Numbered from the stretch's first letter, positions 1-8,440 are shown. The stretch: 37,749 nt of DNA from Gammaproteobacteria bacterium (GCA_002689445.1 NZGC01000035.1:1-37749), one strand, 5' to 3'. Notes: generated from the sequence alone by a model not told the origin. Program-made: numbers and translations.

Positions 1-617
1 AGCTGTATGGTCAACAGGGGCTGCAATTGATTACCCGAGATTGGTCTGAGGCCGAGATAGCCCGGCGCATTAGGGGAGATGAATTGTCGATCGAGGGCTG
101 GCTCTATCCAGAGACTTATCAGTATCAAAAAGGTCACACAGACCTTTCTATTTTGAGTCGAGCCCACCAAGCAATGAAGAAAATTGCCCGACAAGCCTGG
201 CAGAGTAACCCGCAACCCACCCTTGACAACCTCGAGGAAGCGCTGATTTTGGCCTCCATTGTTGAGCGGGAATCGGGTCGACCAGGGGATCAAAGAAAAA
301 TTGCTCAGGTATTTTTAAATCGGCTACGACAGGGTATGCGTTTGCAATCAGATCCGACCATCATTTATGGCTTAGGAGAAGACTTCAAGGGTGACTTGAC
401 TCGTGCGCACCTAAAGCAAGATGGGCCATATAACAGCTATCGTCGGTTCGGACTTCCACCTACCGCCATCTGTAACCCAGGCCTTGGAGCACTGCGTGCT
501 GTACTGGATCCTGCCCAAGGCGATTGGCTGTATTTTATTGGTCGGGGTGATGGCAGTAGTGTCTTTTCGCTCAACTTAAAAGATCATCAAAAACTGGTTG
601 ATCAATATCTTAAATAA
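1..617 (+). CDS. mltG: Endolytic murein transglycosylase MltG, 5' end cut by window edge
   Basis: This is the C-terminal part of MltG, the inner-membrane lytic transglycosylase that cleaves nascent peptidoglycan strands and sets glycan chain length. The frame is open to the first bases of the window, so the N-terminal membrane anchor and LysM-like part lie upstream. The catalytic segment is visible as LASIVERESG, whose first Glu corresponds to the known catalytic Glu of the family. It is followed by the conserved stretches LQSDPTIIYGLG, YNSYRRFGLPP and CNPGLGAL, which are characteristic of YceG/MltG proteins. The ending LKDHQKLVDQYLK is normal, so the 3' end is complete. The next gene is tmk, the usual gammaproteobacterial order (pabC-mltG-tmk-holB), and pabC would be expected just upstream of the window. 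The identification is secure. Confidence 0.95.
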   Translation, partial: LYGQQGLQLITRDWSEAEIARRIRGDELSIEGWLYPETYQYQKGHTDLSILSRAHQAMKKIARQAWQSNPQPTLDNLEEALILASIVERESGRPGDQRKIAQVFLNRLRQGMRLQSDPTIIYGLGEDFKGDLTRAHLKQDGPYNSYRRFGLPPTAICNPGLGALRAVLDPAQGDWLYFIGRGDGSSVFSLNLKDHQKLVDQYLK

Positions 618-700
618 ATACTTCCCCTCCGAGGGTACCATCACCAGAGAAGGATGGGTGAGCACGACCCAATAACGAATCTGAGGTGTTAGACTAAAGT

Positions 701-1351
701 ATGCGACGAGAATCAACAGCGGGTAAATTTATCACCCTTGAGGGGGCTGAGGGTGCAGGCAAATCCAGCTTGATGAGCGCGATCAGCGAGTGGTTGGCAG
801 CCAGAGGCCTCGAGGTTTTGGCGAGTCGCGAACCCGGTGGCACGCCTGTTGGCGAGGTGCTTCGAGACTTATTATTAGATCCTAAGCACCCAATTACGCC
901 GATGACGGAGCTTGCTTTGATGTTCGCATCGAGAGCTCAGCATATCGAAGAGATTATTAAACCAGCGCTTGCAAAGGGAGTTTGGGTGATATGCGATCGA
1001 TTTACCGACAGCAGTTATGCCTATCAAGGTTCCGGCCGAGGCTTTAACCTGGAAAGCATCTCAGCGTTTGAAGCACTGACCATCGATAATTATGCGCCGG
1101 ATTTGACCCTGTTACTTGATATTCCCGTCGAGCTGGGTCTACAACGCGCCGCTCAAGTCGGAGAACCTGATCGGTTTGAGCGCGAAGCCATGGAATTTTT
1201 TCAAAAGGTGCGAGCGGGATTTTTGGCCAGAGCAGAAACGGAGCAGCGAATCAAGGTCATTGATGCCAGCGCTGACAAGGCTGCTGTTGAAAGACATGCG
1301 CTGTTGCTAATCGAGCAACTCTGGCTCAGTTCCGAGCAGGCACGCGCGTGA
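701..1351 (+). CDS. tmk: Thymidylate kinase
   Basis: Thymidylate kinase phosphorylates dTMP to dTDP with ATP, an essential step of dTTP synthesis in the cytoplasm. The 216-residue protein has the normal family length. The P-loop GAEGAGKS lies at residues 15-22, the dTMP-binding REPGGTPVGE segment around residue 43, and the signature DRFTDSSYAYQGSGRG near residue 100. A lid region with basic residues is present near RFEREAMEFF. The ATG at 701 has only a weak GAGGTG-like element about 15 bases upstream. The stop codon overlaps the GTG of holB in a GTGA tetranucleotide, so the two genes are translationally coupled. Confidence 0.97.
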   Translation: MRRESTAGKFITLEGAEGAGKSSLMSAISEWLAARGLEVLASREPGGTPVGEVLRDLLLDPKHPITPMTELALMFASRAQHIEEIIKPALAKGVWVICDRFTDSSYAYQGSGRGFNLESISAFEALTIDNYAPDLTLLLDIPVELGLQRAAQVGEPDRFEREAMEFFQKVRAGFLARAETEQRIKVIDASADKAAVERHALLLIEQLWLSSEQARA

Positions 1352-2331
1352 GAGCTTTACTGCCATGGCAAGAGGGAGAATTGGAGCGCTTGCAAACGCT
1401 TTATCAAGCCGGATCCTTATCTCATGCGTTTTTGATTCATGATCTTGGCCATGAGGTCGAGGCGAGTAGGTCTTTTGCGGCGCAGTTTGCAGCGGGTGTG
1501 TTTTGCGAAAACCAACTGCTCGGAGGTTGTCTGCGCTGCAGTAGTTGCCAATTAAGGCAAGCCGGTAGTCATGCTGATTTACATTGGTTACAACCTGAAG
1601 AAGCCAAACAAATTAAGATTGAACAAATTCGATCGGCAATTGACTGGAGCCATCAAACAGCGCAACAGGGGCGGGCTAAGGTGCTGGTGTTGGATACTGT
1701 CGAGCACATGAACATGTATGCCATCAACGCGTTGTTAAAGCTGCTGGAGGAGCCGGTTGAGAACACCTTTATTCTTCTCTTGTCGTCACGGCCACTTTTG
1801 GTACTGCCCACGCTTAAAAGTCGATGCCAGCGGCTAGAAATCGCTGCCTGTTTGCCTGCTGAGGCCATCGTTTGGTTAGCCAAGCGTCATCCCGATATCG
1901 AGGAAGCTGATTTACAATCACTGTACGATTTGACCGGTCAAAAACCCTTGGCGGCGGACCAATTACTGCAATCGGGTGAGCAAAACCAGGTATTGAACCT
2001 GGTTGAAGGGCTGCAGCATTGGTTGAAGGGGGAGGTTACGCCCATCCAAGCTGGACAACGGCTTCATGTCAAGGAGCGCCCAGAGATGGTCTTTGATGTG
2101 CTGTTTAGAGCAATCGCCGAGGCCCACCGCCAGCAGAGCGGAAGCCAGACCAAGATGAAGAGTGAAAGCGTCAGGTATTTATCCGAACTCCTTAAGGGCC
2201 GCTTTGATCATTGGCATTTGTGTCAATTATCTGATCGCACTGTGAAAGCACGTCAGGCGGTTTTGAGCGGTCACAATCTCAATGCTGCTCTTTTAATCGA
2301 CCAATTCCTATTAAATACCGAGATAACGTAG
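1348..2331 (+). CDS. holB: DNA polymerase III subunit delta prime
   Basis: Delta prime is the stator subunit of the clamp loader that places the beta sliding clamp on DNA. The 327-residue protein shows the family zinc module with Cys53, Cys61, Cys64 and Cys67. The Walker A region is degenerate (HDLGHEVEAS in place of a GxGKT loop), as expected because delta prime is not an ATPase. The sensor-like LKLLEEPVENT segment and the SRC motif in LKSRCQRL complete the AAA+ signature. The start codon is GTG at 1348 and overlaps the tmk stop by 4 bases. pilZ follows after 64 bases, the classic arrangement in Pseudomonas-like genomes. Confidence 0.95.
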   Translation: MRALLPWQEGELERLQTLYQAGSLSHAFLIHDLGHEVEASRSFAAQFAAGVFCENQLLGGCLRCSSCQLRQAGSHADLHWLQPEEAKQIKIEQIRSAIDWSHQTAQQGRAKVLVLDTVEHMNMYAINALLKLLEEPVENTFILLLSSRPLLVLPTLKSRCQRLEIAACLPAEAIVWLAKRHPDIEEADLQSLYDLTGQKPLAADQLLQSGEQNQVLNLVEGLQHWLKGEVTPIQAGQRLHVKERPEMVFDVLFRAIAEAHRQQSGSQTKMKSESVRYLSELLKGRFDHWHLCQLSDRTVKARQAVLSGHNLNAALLIDQFLLNTEIT

Positions 2332-2395
2332 CCTGTATCTTGTGCGGGGTCGTCCAATGGGGCACACTTTTGTTTGAATCAGGCGAGTCCGGTTT

Positions 2396-2752
2396 GTGAA
2401 AACACTCAAACGCAAGACATCAGGCAAAAACCTTGTCACGGTAGCTGTTCAGTCCGATCAGGACTTGCAGTCGATGTATATGCCGTTTGTCCAGAATGGT
2501 GGTCTTTTTTTAAGCAATGATCATGGGCACGCGTTAGGTGACGAGTTTTTTTTGCTGTTATCGCTTGCCGAGGATCCAGAGCCGTTTCCGCTCGCGGTAC
2601 AAGTCGTCTGGCAGGCGGGCGATGCCGTCAAGGCGCCACATCGACCCGGCATAGGAGTTCAGTTTCTTGACCCTGACAACGAGGTCAAAGACCGAATCGA
2701 AACGCTGCTTGCAGGAACCCTGCGAAGTGCTACAGCCACTGCCACGATGTAG
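2396..2752 (+). CDS. pilZ: Type IV pilus assembly PilZ-domain protein
   Basis: This 118-residue protein matches the PilZ protein that gives the domain its name, needed for type IV pilus biogenesis and acting with the PilB/FimX machinery. Recognisable segments are YMPFVQNGGLFLS, LGDEFFLLLSL, VVWQ and PGIGVQFLD, and the protein ends in a short TATATM tail. It lacks the RxxxR motif used by canonical PilZ domains to bind cyclic di-GMP, as in the Pseudomonas orthologue, so it is probably not a direct second-messenger receptor. The start is GTG at 2396, with no strong ribosome binding site. Its position directly after holB is typical. The usual next gene, tatD, is absent and an Anbu protease gene takes its place. 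Confidence 0.93.
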   Translation: MKTLKRKTSGKNLVTVAVQSDQDLQSMYMPFVQNGGLFLSNDHGHALGDEFFLLLSLAEDPEPFPLAVQVVWQAGDAVKAPHRPGIGVQFLDPDNEVKDRIETLLAGTLRSATATATM

Positions 2753-2791
2753 CTTCCGCATCAATAATTACTAGAAGGCCTTTCCCCACTC

Positions 2792-3541
2792 ATGACCTAT
2801 TGTGTTGCTATTCGGACCGACGCCGGTCTCTGCTTTATCAGTGATTCTAGAACCAATGCTGGCGTTGATAATGTATCGACCTACTCAAAGATGTATGTTT
2901 ATGATCAACCCGGTGAAAGGCAATTGACGGTCTTGTCCTCGGGAAACCTGGCTACGACTCAAGGTGTCATCAATCAGATTAAGCGAGACACGCAAAATTC
3001 AGAAGTTGCCAGTTTTGCGTCTTTAGATACCCTCGATGACATCGCAGATTATGTTGGCAAGTGTTCGCTTGAACAGCAAGAAAAGCATACGGGTGGCGGC
3101 AAGCCGTTTGAAGCGAGTTTTATTGTTGGTGGTCAAATTCAAGGGCAAAAGCCCGGGGCTCATCTCATCTACCCTCAAGGCAATCACATCACCACGTCTA
3201 GAGACACTCCTTTTTTACAAATCGGTGAAAGTAAGTACGGTAAGCCTATCCTTGATCGGATTATAGGGCCCGATATCAGCTTAGAGACCGCGGTCCTTTG
3301 TGGCTTGGTTTCCATGGATTCAACCATGCGCAGTAATCTCACGGTTGGACCACCCATCGAGGTCCTCATCTATGAAGTTGACACGCTTGTGACGGGCCGA
3401 CGGTATCGATTTGAAGAATCCAGCGAGTATTTGCGCAAACTGCACAATGCCTGGGACGATAAGTTGAGAGAAGCTTTTAGTAGCATGCCGCCCATCGCTT
3501 GGAGCAGTGCTTGGGATCAAAATGCAGTTTCCGAGCGTTAG
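2792..3541 (+). CDS. anbu: Anbu, proteasome-like beta-subunit protease
   Basis: This is a bacterial proteasome homologue of the Anbu family (COG3484), an N-terminal-nucleophile hydrolase. The protein begins Met-Thr, so removal of Met exposes a catalytic Thr. Asp18 and Lys33 (counted with Met) fill the other proteasome active-site positions, and the hallmark SDSRTNAGVDN lies at residues 17-27. Further conserved parts are VLSSGNLATTQ, ASFIVGGQI and IGESKYGKPILDR. The 249-residue length is normal. Anbu proteins usually sit in one operon with an alpha-E protein, a permuted ATP-grasp and a transglutaminase-like protease. Here the alpha-E and ATP-grasp genes face Anbu from the other strand, and no transglutaminase is visible in the window. 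The natural substrate of the family is unknown. Confidence 0.93.
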   Translation: MTYCVAIRTDAGLCFISDSRTNAGVDNVSTYSKMYVYDQPGERQLTVLSSGNLATTQGVINQIKRDTQNSEVASFASLDTLDDIADYVGKCSLEQQEKHTGGGKPFEASFIVGGQIQGQKPGAHLIYPQGNHITTSRDTPFLQIGESKYGKPILDRIIGPDISLETAVLCGLVSMDSTMRSNLTVGPPIEVLIYEVDTLVTGRRYRFEESSEYLRKLHNAWDDKLREAFSSMPPIAWSSAWDQNAVSER

Positions 3542-3682
3542 TCGCTTCTAATCGCTGGCAAATGAAGCTGCGTCACGAGGGTCACAGCCTCGCATCAAAA
3601 CCGGTATGCTTCGCACAAAGTGCGGCTCATCCTAGACCAAATTGGTTGAGCAACAGAACTGGTTGAAAGGATTCGTTGTTTG

Positions 3683-3715
3683 GAGCCCCTGCGGGCAGGG
3701 GGCTCGGGCGTTTTT
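3683..3715 (+). terminator. Rho-independent terminator candidate after anbu
   Basis: The stem GAGCCCC pairs with GGGGCTC around a short GC-rich loop. It is followed within six bases by a run of five T. It lies about 140 bases downstream of the Anbu stop, in the convergent gap before the alpha-E gene. The T-run side fits termination of rightward transcription. Confidence 0.5.
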
Positions 3716-3756
3716 GTACCCGTCAACTTTGAGTATGCCCTCACTGGCCGTACAGG

Positions 3757-4674
3757 CTAGGATGAAAACCATATTTGACAGATCTTGTTGTGAACAACGC
3801 TTAAATCTTCTTGGATGCCATCAATAAATTCATGCAGTTGCTCCGACACTAAAAGCGCATCTGCGCTGGCGTTTAGGGCACGGCGTTTTACTCGTTGTGC
3901 TGCTCGAAGTGCAGGCGAATGATGCGGCAAATGTTTAATGCTGCTGGCCATATCGGCAAGACAATAGCCGACACTCCGAGGAAAGTCTGTGTCGCCTAAC
4001 AAAAAATCAACCACGGCAACGCCGCTGATCCGGTCTTGGACCTGCTGACGATACATTTGATAGGCGTTCAGTGACTGCAGGACACCCATCCAAAGGATGT
4101 TCGCAATTGCATCTTGCTCCTTATTACGACCAATCAAATTAAGGCAGGCGACATCAATGACTCGGGTTGTCATATCAGCTCGCTCAACATTTCGACCGAG
4201 TTTTAGAAAGTAATAGGGAGATTTCCTGCTCATACTCCCAGCGAGATAGCCGTTGAGTTCCAGACATAAATCAATGATTGACGCTAGGAATTCGTGTCGC
4301 TGAGAGCGATTGACTCGTTGTGAAATATCAGATTCGAGCAGCAGATGTAGCTCATTCATCTTTTCCCAGACTTCGTTAGGTAACAAATCTCGAGTTGTTC
4401 GAGCGTTTTCTCTCGCATAGTTGGTTGTCGCTCGAAGCGAGCAGCTTGGATCGTCGAATAAAAACTTAACGACATTTCGCTCTGTGGCAGCCGAAAACCG
4501 TTGTTCAAATGCACTCACGAAACCGGTGATTTCTACCAAAGATTCCCAGCGAAATGCGTGCTTTGGAAGGTCCAATAACAAATTGGAATAGACCGACATC
4601 AAGCGAGCGGTGTTCTCGGTGCGCTCGAGATAGCGCCCAAGCCAATATAAGCGCTCAGCAACGCTAGACAGCAT
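3757..4674 (-). CDS. Alpha-E domain protein (DUF403/COG2307)
   Basis: This all-helical 305-residue protein belongs to the alpha-E family. The N-terminus LSSVAERLYWLGRYLERTE is the family hallmark, with repeated helix-embedded glutamates. Later helices carry the conserved RAENARTTRD-like and GRNVERADM segments. No enzymatic mechanism is established. The family nearly always accompanies a circularly permuted ATP-grasp enzyme, as here: its ATG overlaps the 3' end of the ATP-grasp gene by 11 bases (4664-4674), which implies translational coupling. I infer that it partners the ATP-grasp in an amide-bond-forming reaction. The ATG at 4674 agrees with the usual family N-terminus. Confidence 0.93.
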   Translation of the reverse strand: MLSSVAERLYWLGRYLERTENTARLMSVYSNLLLDLPKHAFRWESLVEITGFVSAFEQRFSAATERNVVKFLFDDPSCSLRATTNYARENARTTRDLLPNEVWEKMNELHLLLESDISQRVNRSQRHEFLASIIDLCLELNGYLAGSMSRKSPYYFLKLGRNVERADMTTRVIDVACLNLIGRNKEQDAIANILWMGVLQSLNAYQMYRQQVQDRISGVAVVDFLLGDTDFPRSVGYCLADMASSIKHLPHHSPALRAAQRVKRRALNASADALLVSEQLHEFIDGIQEDLSVVHNKICQIWFSS

Positions 4675-6133
4675 CGGTCTTGTCCTGGCTTGAGCCTTTG
4701 CTCACTATCCAAGTATCTTTGCTGCCGCCGCCTTGAGAGGAATTGACAACCAGAGAGCCTTTAATCAAAGCGACGCGGGTTAGGCCGCCGGCGGTCACAA
4801 AACTCTGAGATCCCTGTAAAATAAAAGGCCTCAAGTCGACATGCCGCGGCTCTAGTTTGTCACCAATCCATGTGGGCACGGTTGAAAGGCTGATGATCGG
4901 TTGGGCCATATAGTTTCTCGGATTTTTGACGATTTGCTGGCGTATTTTTTGAGTGAATCTCTCGGTTTCTCTCGGGCCGATATACATGCCGTAGCCACCC
5001 GATTCATTCGCTGGCTTAACAACTAAGTCTCGAAGATGGTCTAGCACAAAACTTCGATGTTCAGGGTCTGAGCACAGGTAGCTGGGGACATTAGGTAGCA
5101 GCGGGGTCTCATTAAGATAGTACCGAATCATGCTCGGGACATAAGTATAAACAACCTTGTCGTCAGCAACGCCTGCGCCGGGTGCGTTAGCCAAGGCAAC
5201 ATGACCCGCCCGCCAGGCTCGCAGCAAGCCAGGTACACCTAACAGCGAATCGGCACGAAATGCCTCAGGATCCAGATACTGATCGTCGATGCGTCGATAA
5301 ATAACGTCAACCTTCTCGAGTCCTGCGACTGTTTTCATATAAACGCAATCATCGTTGTCAACGATCAGATCGGACCCTTGGACCAGCTCTATCCCCATCC
5401 TTTGGGCTAAAAAGGCATGCTCAAAGTAGGCGGAGTTAAATGTCCCTGGCGTTAGCAAAACGACCTCTGGACGCTTGATGTTTCGAGGCGAGAGTGAACA
5501 CAGCGTTTCAAAGAGTTGCGAGGGGTAATCATCCACCGGTAAGACTTGGTGACGCTCTAACAATTCAGGCATGATCCGCTTACTGATATTGCGATTTTCG
5601 AGCATGTACGAGACCCCTGAAGGTACTCGAAGGTTGTCCTCTAACACATACAGGGATCCATCCCGATCTCGGATTAAGTCGCTACCGCAAATATGAGCCC
5701 AAGTGCCAAATTTTGGCTGGATGCCCTCGCACTCGGGACGGTAATCCTTTGATGACGCGATAATCTCATGCGGAATTATTCCGTCTTTGATAATTTCACG
5801 ATCGTTGTAGATATCATTAATAAACAGGTTTAAGGCTTTGAGACGTTGCTTTAAGCCCATCTCAACCTTCTGCCATTCGGCTTGCTGGATCAGCCTGGGG
5901 ATAATGTCGAAGGGCCATTGCCGGTCAATATTTTCTCCATCGCTATAGACCGTAAAGCTAATACCTAGGGTTTTAATAGCCAGTTCGGCGGCGGCCTTTT
6001 TTTCATTGAGGCTCGCTTCGCTGGCACCGCGAAGAAATTTGGACAACTCGCCGAGCCCGGGCCTGCCACGTCCTTGACTGGAAATGAGTTCGTCATAAAG
6101 TCCTGCCTGGAGCGGATAATGTTTAAGGTTCAT
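4664..6133 (-). CDS. Circularly permuted ATP-grasp enzyme (type 2, COG2308)
   Basis: This is a predicted ATP-dependent carboxylate-amine ligase of the circularly permuted ATP-grasp family (DUF404/DUF407). Conserved parts in order are YDELISSQGRGRPG near the N-terminus, LYVLEDNLRVPSGVSYMLE, LLTPGTFNSAYFEHAFLA, DVIYRRIDDQYLDP, the nucleotide-binding VVKPANESGGYGM, and C-terminal PRHVDLRPF and GGLTRVAL. The frame is open further upstream to a TTG at 6169, but the ATG at 6133 gives the standard start (MNLKHYP) and 489 residues. It also gives an 11-base overlap with the GNAT gene, the same length as the overlap with the alpha-E gene. The substrate is unknown. The product is probably a peptide or amide metabolite, or a protein modification. 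Confidence 0.92.
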   Translation of the reverse strand: MNLKHYPLQAGLYDELISSQGRGRPGLGELSKFLRGASEASLNEKKAAAELAIKTLGISFTVYSDGENIDRQWPFDIIPRLIQQAEWQKVEMGLKQRLKALNLFINDIYNDREIIKDGIIPHEIIASSKDYRPECEGIQPKFGTWAHICGSDLIRDRDGSLYVLEDNLRVPSGVSYMLENRNISKRIMPELLERHQVLPVDDYPSQLFETLCSLSPRNIKRPEVVLLTPGTFNSAYFEHAFLAQRMGIELVQGSDLIVDNDDCVYMKTVAGLEKVDVIYRRIDDQYLDPEAFRADSLLGVPGLLRAWRAGHVALANAPGAGVADDKVVYTYVPSMIRYYLNETPLLPNVPSYLCSDPEHRSFVLDHLRDLVVKPANESGGYGMYIGPRETERFTQKIRQQIVKNPRNYMAQPIISLSTVPTWIGDKLEPRHVDLRPFILQGSQSFVTAGGLTRVALIKGSLVVNSSQGGGSKDTWIVSKGSSQDKTDAV

Positions 6134-6602
6134 AAGACGGATCAGCAGCGGGCTGCATAGGGATTTCAAGGAGTCGATAGTGGGTGGTCTTCATCCCTAG
6201 GCGATGGTAAGTCGAAATCGCTCTTTGATTGTCTTTTTCCGCGTAGAGTCGAATGCCCACCACCTGAGGTGCTTCGAGTGCGGCCTCATGTGTCGCCTCG
6301 AACAGGGCGCTGAAGGCGCCTTGACCTCGATACTGAGGGTCCACATAAACGCTTTGTATCCACCAAAAGAGCCCGTTACGCCAGTCGCTCCACTCGTAGG
6401 TTACACCTAAACATCCGATGACTTGATCCCTATTGCAGGCCACCAAGTAAAAACCCAGGTCGATGTTGGCTTGCATCGCAGTGACACCGTTTAGCAGTGT
6501 GTCGGGTTCTATGACCAGGTTTTCGGTTTCAAGTGCCATTGCTACATTAAATGCCGCAATGGTCTCGCTGTCAGTGGCTTTCGCCCGTCGAACTGAAATC
6601 AT
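6123..6602 (-). CDS. GNAT family N-acetyltransferase
   Basis: This is a GCN5-related acetyltransferase of about 159 residues. The acetyl-CoA pyrophosphate-binding loop appears as PQYRGQGAFSALF. It is preceded by the beta-4 segment IQSVYVD and followed by the C-terminal NQRAISTYHRLGM motif, typical of small-molecule or amino-group acetyltransferases. Two in-frame ATGs occur, at 6608 and 6602. The second has the better-spaced AAGGG element upstream and is chosen here. The gene overlaps the permuted ATP-grasp gene by 11 bases, making a three-gene coupled unit GNAT, ATP-grasp and alpha-E. The substrate is unknown; linkage suggests it acetylates the product or substrate of the ATP-grasp ligase. 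Confidence 0.88.
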   Translation of the reverse strand: MISVRRAKATDSETIAAFNVAMALETENLVIEPDTLLNGVTAMQANIDLGFYLVACNRDQVIGCLGVTYEWSDWRNGLFWWIQSVYVDPQYRGQGAFSALFEATHEAALEAPQVVGIRLYAEKDNQRAISTYHRLGMKTTHYRLLEIPMQPAADPSYEP

Positions 6603-6608
6603 AGACAT

Positions 6609-7080
6609 CCCTTTATGGATATGGCGGGTGAAATTGGAAGATCGTACCCGGGATAGTTTACCGCAGATCGTTCAACCGCGTCCCAGGATTTTTCTCAACT
6701 CGACGGTGTGGAGACAACGGGTTTCTCTGAAGAACCGATAGGTACCTTGTGACATCAAGCAACCTTGGTTCTCGTGGGTAACGCTGAGTCGTCTTTCGAT
6801 CTGATCCTGCACCTGGGCAGAGAAGGAGACGGTTGCGGGTCTTCGGGCGTAGCAATCGCAATTCGGTGAAGGCTAGCGCAGCATGGCTCGCCGTGTTGGG
6901 GCCTGTCCGCTAAAATACCATCTGATTGATAGATAAAAGTGTCCTGGGTTGGCTGCATCAGTCTTGCATGCCCGTCTTGCAACCAGCACAATCCTAATTC
7001 GCTCGCTCGTTCGAGAGCGTTCAAGGCGTGAGAATTTCGCTGATCGGCGAGGCGCAACGCGAATATCAAGGAGATAGGGG
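6609..7080. other. Divergent intergenic region without a convincing gene
   Basis: This 472-base gap separates the divergent GNAT and MAPEG genes. Minus-strand frames of 67 to 105 codons cross it, but they start with poor codons, have no ribosome binding site and resemble no family I know. It must hold the promoters of both flanking units. A GGAGATAGGGG element just before 7081 is the ribosome binding site of the MAPEG gene. Nothing else is identified. Confidence 0.5.
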
Positions 7081-7470
7081 ATGGAATTAGTTGGGGCTGT
7101 GACTTTGCTTGCTTTGCTACAATTTGTCGTTATGGGAATTATGGTCGGAAGGGCTAGGGGGCTGTACGGCGTTAAAGCGCCTGCAACCACAGGCCACGAA
7201 CAATTCGAGCGATGGTTTCGAGTGCACTACAATACCCTTGAAAAGTTGATCGTTTTTTTGCCCTCGTTATGGTTGTTTGGCTATTACGTGGGACAATATT
7301 ACGCCGCAGGCTTAGGTGGCATCTATCTGGTTGGTCGTCTGCTTTACGCCCTGACTTACATCCGGGATCCTGCAACCCGAGGATTGGGCACGCTCTTGTC
7401 CGATTTGCCTATGGTGATTATGCTCCTTGGTGGTCTTATTGCCATCATCCTCGAGGGAATCCACCGCTAA
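7081..7470 (+). CDS. MAPEG family membrane protein
   Basis: This is a 129-residue integral membrane protein of the MAPEG superfamily (membrane-associated proteins in eicosanoid and glutathione metabolism). Four hydrophobic segments are visible at about residues 4-22, 57-75, 78-92 and 106-124. The family signature is the segment FERWFRVHYNTLEKLIVFLP, with the conserved Arg, Asn and Glu between helices one and two. Bacterial members often act as glutathione transferases or peroxidases, but the substrate cannot be read from sequence. The ATG follows a strong GGAGATAGGGG ribosome binding site. The molybdenum hydroxylase genes begin 97 bases downstream behind their own candidate promoter, so a shared transcript is possible but not required. 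Confidence 0.88.
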   Translation: MELVGAVTLLALLQFVVMGIMVGRARGLYGVKAPATTGHEQFERWFRVHYNTLEKLIVFLPSLWLFGYYVGQYYAAGLGGIYLVGRLLYALTYIRDPATRGLGTLLSDLPMVIMLLGGLIAIILEGIHR

Positions 7471-7506
7471 AAGATTTTGTTAAGAACCCTCTTATGATCA
7501 CGAGAC

Positions 7507-7531
7507 GCATGCGGTTAACCCATGCTATAAA
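7507..7531 (+). promoter_or_regulatory. Candidate promoter with overlapping inverted repeat before the molybdenum hydroxylase operon
   Basis: An extended -10 element TGCTATAAA (hexamer 7526-7531) lies 36 bases before the ATG at 7568. Immediately upstream, the perfect 5-base arms GCATG (7507-7511) and CATGC (7521-7525) flank a 9-base spacer containing GGTTAACC. A repressor bound there would cover the promoter. No good -35 hexamer is seen. This was read by eye only. Confidence 0.4.
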
Positions 7532-7567
7532 CGTGGTTCGTTTCAGGAACCTCATTAGGGAGATTTT

Positions 7568-8440
7568 ATGGTCGCTTTGACTTACCACGCACCAACCACC
7601 TTAGACGAGGCCGTATCGCTTTTGTCCAACGCAACGCTGCCGGCCAAGGTTATGTCTGGCGGCACGGATCTCATCATTCAAATGCAGCGAATGATCGATA
7701 GCGAGCGATTGATCGTTGATGTTAAGAAAATTCCGGAATTGACGACGGCTAGCTTGAGCGCAGAGGGATTAACTTTGGGGCCTGCTCTGTGCTGTTCTAA
7801 ATTCACCCGCAGGGACGATATTAAGCAGCGCTTTCCAGGATTAGTCGAAGCGGCTTATCTTATTGGTTCGACTCAGGTCCAAGGCCGGGCGAGCATCGGC
7901 GGAAACCTATGTAATGCCTCACCGGCTGCCGATACCATCCCGGCTTTGATTGCCAATAACGCAATTTGCCGGATTCACGGTGCAGGCGGCGAGCGTCGCA
8001 TTGCCGTTGAGAAATTTGTCACGGGTGTGGGTCAAAACTGTCTGGAAGAGGGTGAATTGCTGGCCAGCATTGAAATTCCAGCGCCCGCGGTAAGAACCAA
8101 AGACGCTTATTTACGATTTATACCGCGTACTGAAATGGACATCGCTGTTGCCGGCGCTGCCGTCAGTGTGACGTTGGATGAGCAGGGCACTTGTATCGCT
8201 GCGAGAGTGGCAATTGGGGCCGTTGCACCAACCGCGCTGCTGGTGCCAGCAGCGGCTGAAGCCTTAGTCGGATCTCGACTTGAGGACGGTGCATTGGCCA
8301 AAGCTAGCGCGGCCGTCAGTGAAGCGGCCAGTCCCATCACGGACCGCCGCGGTACCGCTGATTTTCGACGACACGTCGTTGGAGTATTGACTAAACGTGC
8401 AGCCAAAATAGCTGCGGAGAGAGCGGGAGAAGGTGAATGA
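7568..8440 (+). CDS. Molybdenum hydroxylase FAD-binding subunit (CoxM/XDH type)
   Basis: This is the medium FAD subunit of a xanthine dehydrogenase/CO dehydrogenase-type molybdenum hydroxylase, passing electrons from the iron-sulfur subunit to the acceptor. The 290-residue length is typical. FAD-binding motifs are SGGTDLI near residue 31 and the signature SIGGNLCNASPAADT near residue 115. The C-terminal CO-dehydrogenase flavoprotein domain follows, with the characteristic ending ITDRRGTADFRRH. The ATG at 7568 follows an AGGGAG ribosome binding site. Its stop overlaps the start of the 2Fe-2S subunit by 4 bases (ATGA). The gene order medium-small-large matches the coxM-coxS-coxL layout. Confidence 0.93.
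   Translation: MVALTYHAPTTLDEAVSLLSNATLPAKVMSGGTDLIIQMQRMIDSERLIVDVKKIPELTTASLSAEGLTLGPALCCSKFTRRDDIKQRFPGLVEAAYLIGSTQVQGRASIGGNLCNASPAADTIPALIANNAICRIHGAGGERRIAVEKFVTGVGQNCLEEGELLASIEIPAPAVRTKDAYLRFIPRTEMDIAVAGAAVSVTLDEQGTCIAARVAIGAVAPTALLVPAAAEALVGSRLEDGALAKASAAVSEAASPITDRRGTADFRRHVVGVLTKRAAKIAAERAGEGE

Noticed and set aside
6134..6169. 12-codon N-terminal extension of the ATP-grasp protein starting at TTG 6169
   Set aside because: The ATG at 6133 matches the family start and gives the same 11-base overlap seen at the other junction of the operon.
7010..7040. Short hairpin CGCTC/GAGCG in the GNAT-MAPEG gap
   Set aside because: The five-base stem has no T-run and no context as a terminator or riboswitch.
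6755..7069. Minus-strand frame of 104 codons before the MAPEG gene
   Set aside because: It starts with TTG, has no ribosome binding site, becomes rich in Pro, Ser and Arg in its second half, and matches no family I know.
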